A DNA stretch of 64,000 nucleotides from Metellina segmentata (taxonomy: Eukaryota > Arthropoda > Arachnida > Araneae > Tetragnathidae). The translations under genes and the position numbers were made by a program. Below the pieces are notes generated by a model. It was not told the DNA's origin. It did not search any database and saw only the letters and a program-made list of their open reading frames with translations. Of this stretch, positions 61,311 to 64,000 are shown piece by piece (within the stretch, counting starts at the first letter, position 1; the number at the start of each line of letters is the position of its first letter). The stretch spans positions 120,167,967 through 120,231,966 of the forward strand of contig OX375881.1 in assembly GCA_947359465.1 (NCBI GenBank), written 5' to 3'.

Positions 61311-64000
61311 AGGGGAAAAAAACCTACCCCCAGGTTTTTGAAGCCTGGTTGTAGGCATCCAACACGAGAGATATTTTCTCGATGATGGGCATCCGTTTCA
61401 GGAGAAACAGGCATCCTTCCCGGGTGCACCAAGAGGCTTCCCCAGATACAGGCAACTCCACGTTTTACCGTGCAGGCCTCCAATGTCATGATCCCTCGAG
61501 AAACAGAAATCCGTCATCAGGACCAAAGTCTTGGGTACAAAGGTATCCATCCGTCCTTTATAAAAAGAACGAGCATCTGAACGACATACGTCGTATCAGG
61601 CATCCGTAATCGAAAAAAAACACAAGGTTTTTTTTCGAAACGAGCAAGCGCAACGAGAAAAAAATTCTCGAAACGCGCATCTGTTTCAATAAAGAAACAG
61701 GCATCCATACTCCCCAAAAAGGGGGTACAGGATCCTCAACCCATGCTGTGCATCCATGTATAGCCATACACGGGGTCAAACAGCATGGGTTATCGATTGC
61801 GTCTTCTTGCTTCGGGACTCGGGGAGGGACATGACAACAAAAGCGAAAAAAAAATAAAAAGCGTGTCTTTATGCAGAGGTCTGGCCGGCTCAGTCCTTTG
61901 CATAAATCCCCACACACTCCACAAAGACCCAGTACGATTCCCTTACTAGCCCTGCAGGAGGGACATGTTTTTCGGGGAAATTGACTGGAATTGCGAAGGT
62001 GCAGGATGACACCACATGCGCAAAAAAAAAGCATACACACACACAGAGCAACTGTTTCTGCTCTTTTCCCCAATTCCACCGAACCGGGGGAAAAGAGAGC
62101 AGGAACAGGACAACAAGCAGCGAGAAGCAGCAAAAGCAACAAGAGTTTACTTACCAATGAGTCCGTTCACCACCACTGGATCTGTTCGTGAATGAACAAT
62201 AATTCAATTCACCAGGATAACCTGTAAAAAAAATTATACTTACCTCGTTCGGCTTGTGAATGAACAAAAATTCAATTCACACTCTGGTTTGTGAATGAAC
62301 AAAAAAATTCAATTCACCACCACTGGATCATCCTCTTCTTCTTGCGGCCGTGTGAAGGAACAAAAAAAGAATTCACTTCACCACCGGGCCGTGTGAATGA
62401 ACAAAAAAAATTCAATTCACTCGCCACCTGTAGGGGAAAAAAACCTACCCCCAGGTTTTTGAAGCCTGGTTGTAGGCATCCAACACGAGAGATATTTTCT
62501 CGATGATGGGCATCCGTTTCAGGAGAAACAGGCATCCTTCCCGGGTGCACCAAGAGGCTTCCCCAGATACAGGCAACTCCACGTTTTACCGTGCAGGCCT
62601 CCAATGTCATGATCCCTCGAGAAACAGAAATCCGTCATCAGGACCAAAGTCTTGGGTACAAAGGTATCCATCCGTCCTTTATAAAAAGAACGAGCATCTG
62701 AACGACATACGTCGTATCAGGCATCCGTAATCGAAAAAAAACACAAGGTTTTTTTTCGAAACGAGCAAGCGCAACGAGAAAAAAATTCTCGAAACGCGCA
62801 TCTGTTTCAATAAAGAAACAGGCATCCATACTCCCCAAAAAGGGGGTACAGGATCCTCAACCCATGCTGTGCATCCATGTATAGCCATACACGGGGTCAA
62901 ACAGCATGGGTTATCGATTGCGTCTTCTTGCTTCGGGACTCGGGGAGGGACATGACAACAAAAGCGAAAAAAAAATAAAAAGCGTGTCTTTATGCAGAGG
63001 TCTGGCCGGCTCAGTCCTTTGCATAAATCCCCACACACTCCACAAAGACCCAGTACGATTCCCTTACTAGCCCTGCAGGAGGGACATGTTTTTCGGGGAA
63101 ATTGACTGGAATTGCGAAGGTGCAGGATGACACCACATGCGCAAAAAAAAAAGCATACACACACACAGAGCAACTGTTTCTGCTCTTTTCCCCAATTCCA
63201 CCGAACCGGGGGAAAAGAGAGCAGGAACAGGACAACAAGCAGCGAGAAGCAGCAAAAGCAACAAGAGTTTACTTACCAATGAGTCCGTTCACCACCACTG
63301 GATCTGTTCGTGAATGAACAATAATTCAATTCACCAGGATAACCTGTAAAAAAAATTATACTTACCTCGTTCGGCTTGTGAATGAACAAAAATTCAATTC
63401 ACACTCTGGTTTGTGAATGAACAAAAAAATTCAATTCACCACCACTGGATCATCCTCTTCTTCTTGCGGCCGTGTGAAGGAACAAAAAAAGAATTCACTT
63501 CACCACCGGGCCGTGTGAATGAACAAAAAAAATTCAATTCACTCGCCACCTGTAGGGGAAAAAAACCTACCCCCAGGTTTTTGAAGCCTGGTTGTAGGCA
63601 TCCAACACGAGAGATATTTTCTCGATGATGGGCATCCGTTTCAGGAGAAACAGGCATCCTTCCCGGGTGCACCAAGAGGCTTCCCCAGATACAGGCAACT
63701 CCACGTTTTACCGTGCAGGCCTCCAATGTCATGATCCCTCGAGAAACAGAAATCCGTCATCAGGACCAAAGTCTTGGGTACAAAGGTATCCATCCGTCCT
63801 TTATAAAAAGAACGAGCATCTGAACGACATACGTCGTATCAGGCATCCGTAATCGAAAAAAAACACAAGGTTTTTTTTCGAAACGAGCAAGCGCAACGAG
63901 AAAAAAATTCTCGAAACGCGCATCTGTTTCAATAAAGAAACAGGCATCCATACTCCCCAAAAAGGGGGTACAGGATCCTCAACCCATGCTGTGCATCCAT
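61027..64000. repeat. 1.12-kb tandem repeat, two full copies and a partial third
   Basis: Identical features recur 1121-1122 bp apart (for example at 61321, 62443 and 63565). Each unit starts with the hairpin-array segment and continues with a GC-richer part full of short inverted repeats and GGCATCC motifs. It runs off the window end. Short frames inside are shadows; nothing suggests protein. Confidence 0.93.
61320..62155. other. Stem-loop-rich segment of the 1.12-kb repeat
   Basis: Consecutive short stems: ACCTGTAGGGG with its complement near 61315-61345, GTTTCAGGAGAAAC, ACGACATACGTCGT, CGAGAAAAAAATTCTCG, TGTTTCAATAAAGAAACA, a nested ACCCATGCTG...CAGCATGGGT pair, and a CTGCTCTTTTCCCC stem near 62055-62100. 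Structured RNA or a satellite origin are both possible. Confidence 0.6.

Noticed and set aside
61193..63960. Short open frames repeated in the 1.12-kb units
   Set aside because: Their identity only reflects DNA repetition. They overlap on both strands, lack motifs and coincide with stem-loop sequence.

Overview
The window is a gene-dense, AT-rich stretch of a large double-stranded DNA virus genome, not a cellular chromosome. It carries a nucleocytoplasmic-large-DNA-virus (NCLDV) type gene set: RNA polymerase second largest subunit (1051-3750), a split largest subunit (19798-21366 and 32990-34003), a triphosphatase-guanylyltransferase capping enzyme (9350-10660), a D5-like primase-helicase (26007-29144), a Nudix hydrolase of the decapping type (31296-32033), dUTPase (38891-40021) and a deoxynucleoside-kinase-like protein (57300-57938). 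An innexin (18830-19801), an IAP with two BIRs and a RING (37664-38719) and a Jockey-type retrotransposon fragment (about 50618-51025) point to an invertebrate host, most likely an arthropod. Small size, AT richness and heavy low-complexity sequence recall the crustacean Mininucleoviridae; that placement is inference and needs a phylogeny.

The dominant structural feature is a set of about 39 perfect or near-perfect poly(A)-poly(T) palindromes (A-run then T-run, roughly 100-200 bp each) plus two half copies. They sit between genes from 3.9 to 58.2 kb. Many genes end in a TAA whose two As are already the first bases of the A-run in the mRNA sense, so transcripts could have a genome-templated poly(A) tail and no 3' UTR. 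TATA-like boxes and a GGAAGG-type junction motif lie on the 5' side of many palindromes.

Layout: 1-1050 is a non-coding repeat region (85-bp array that switches orientation, then a palindromic ACTTTTAAAGT array). 1.05-44 kb is the core block, mostly on the minus strand, with transcription and replication genes, small membrane proteins, a large coiled-coil protein and several lineage-specific paralogue families (dUTPase-linked family, Bcl-2-like candidates, YPK-repeat proteins, others). 44-54.6 kb is an accessory block of higher GC content with repeat-rich proteins, RING protein, inverted duplication of a two-gene cassette, cassettes bounded by inverted repeats and the retroelement fragment. 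54.6-59.5 kb holds tandem repeats, an eight-copy satellite whose units each contain an A/T palindrome, a kinase-like gene and two broken genes. 59.5-64 kb is non-coding: telomere-like short repeats, short hairpin arrays with repeated splice-like signals, and a 1.12-kb tandem repeat that runs off the window.

Functionally, the core genes give a virus-encoded transcription, capping and decapping apparatus and helicase-primase, with nucleotide-pool enzymes. The IAP, RING proteins, possible Bcl-2-like proteins and innexin are candidates for control of host cell death and cell-cell communication. No major capsid protein, packaging ATPase or DNA polymerase was recognised; they are presumably outside the window or too diverged to see by eye.
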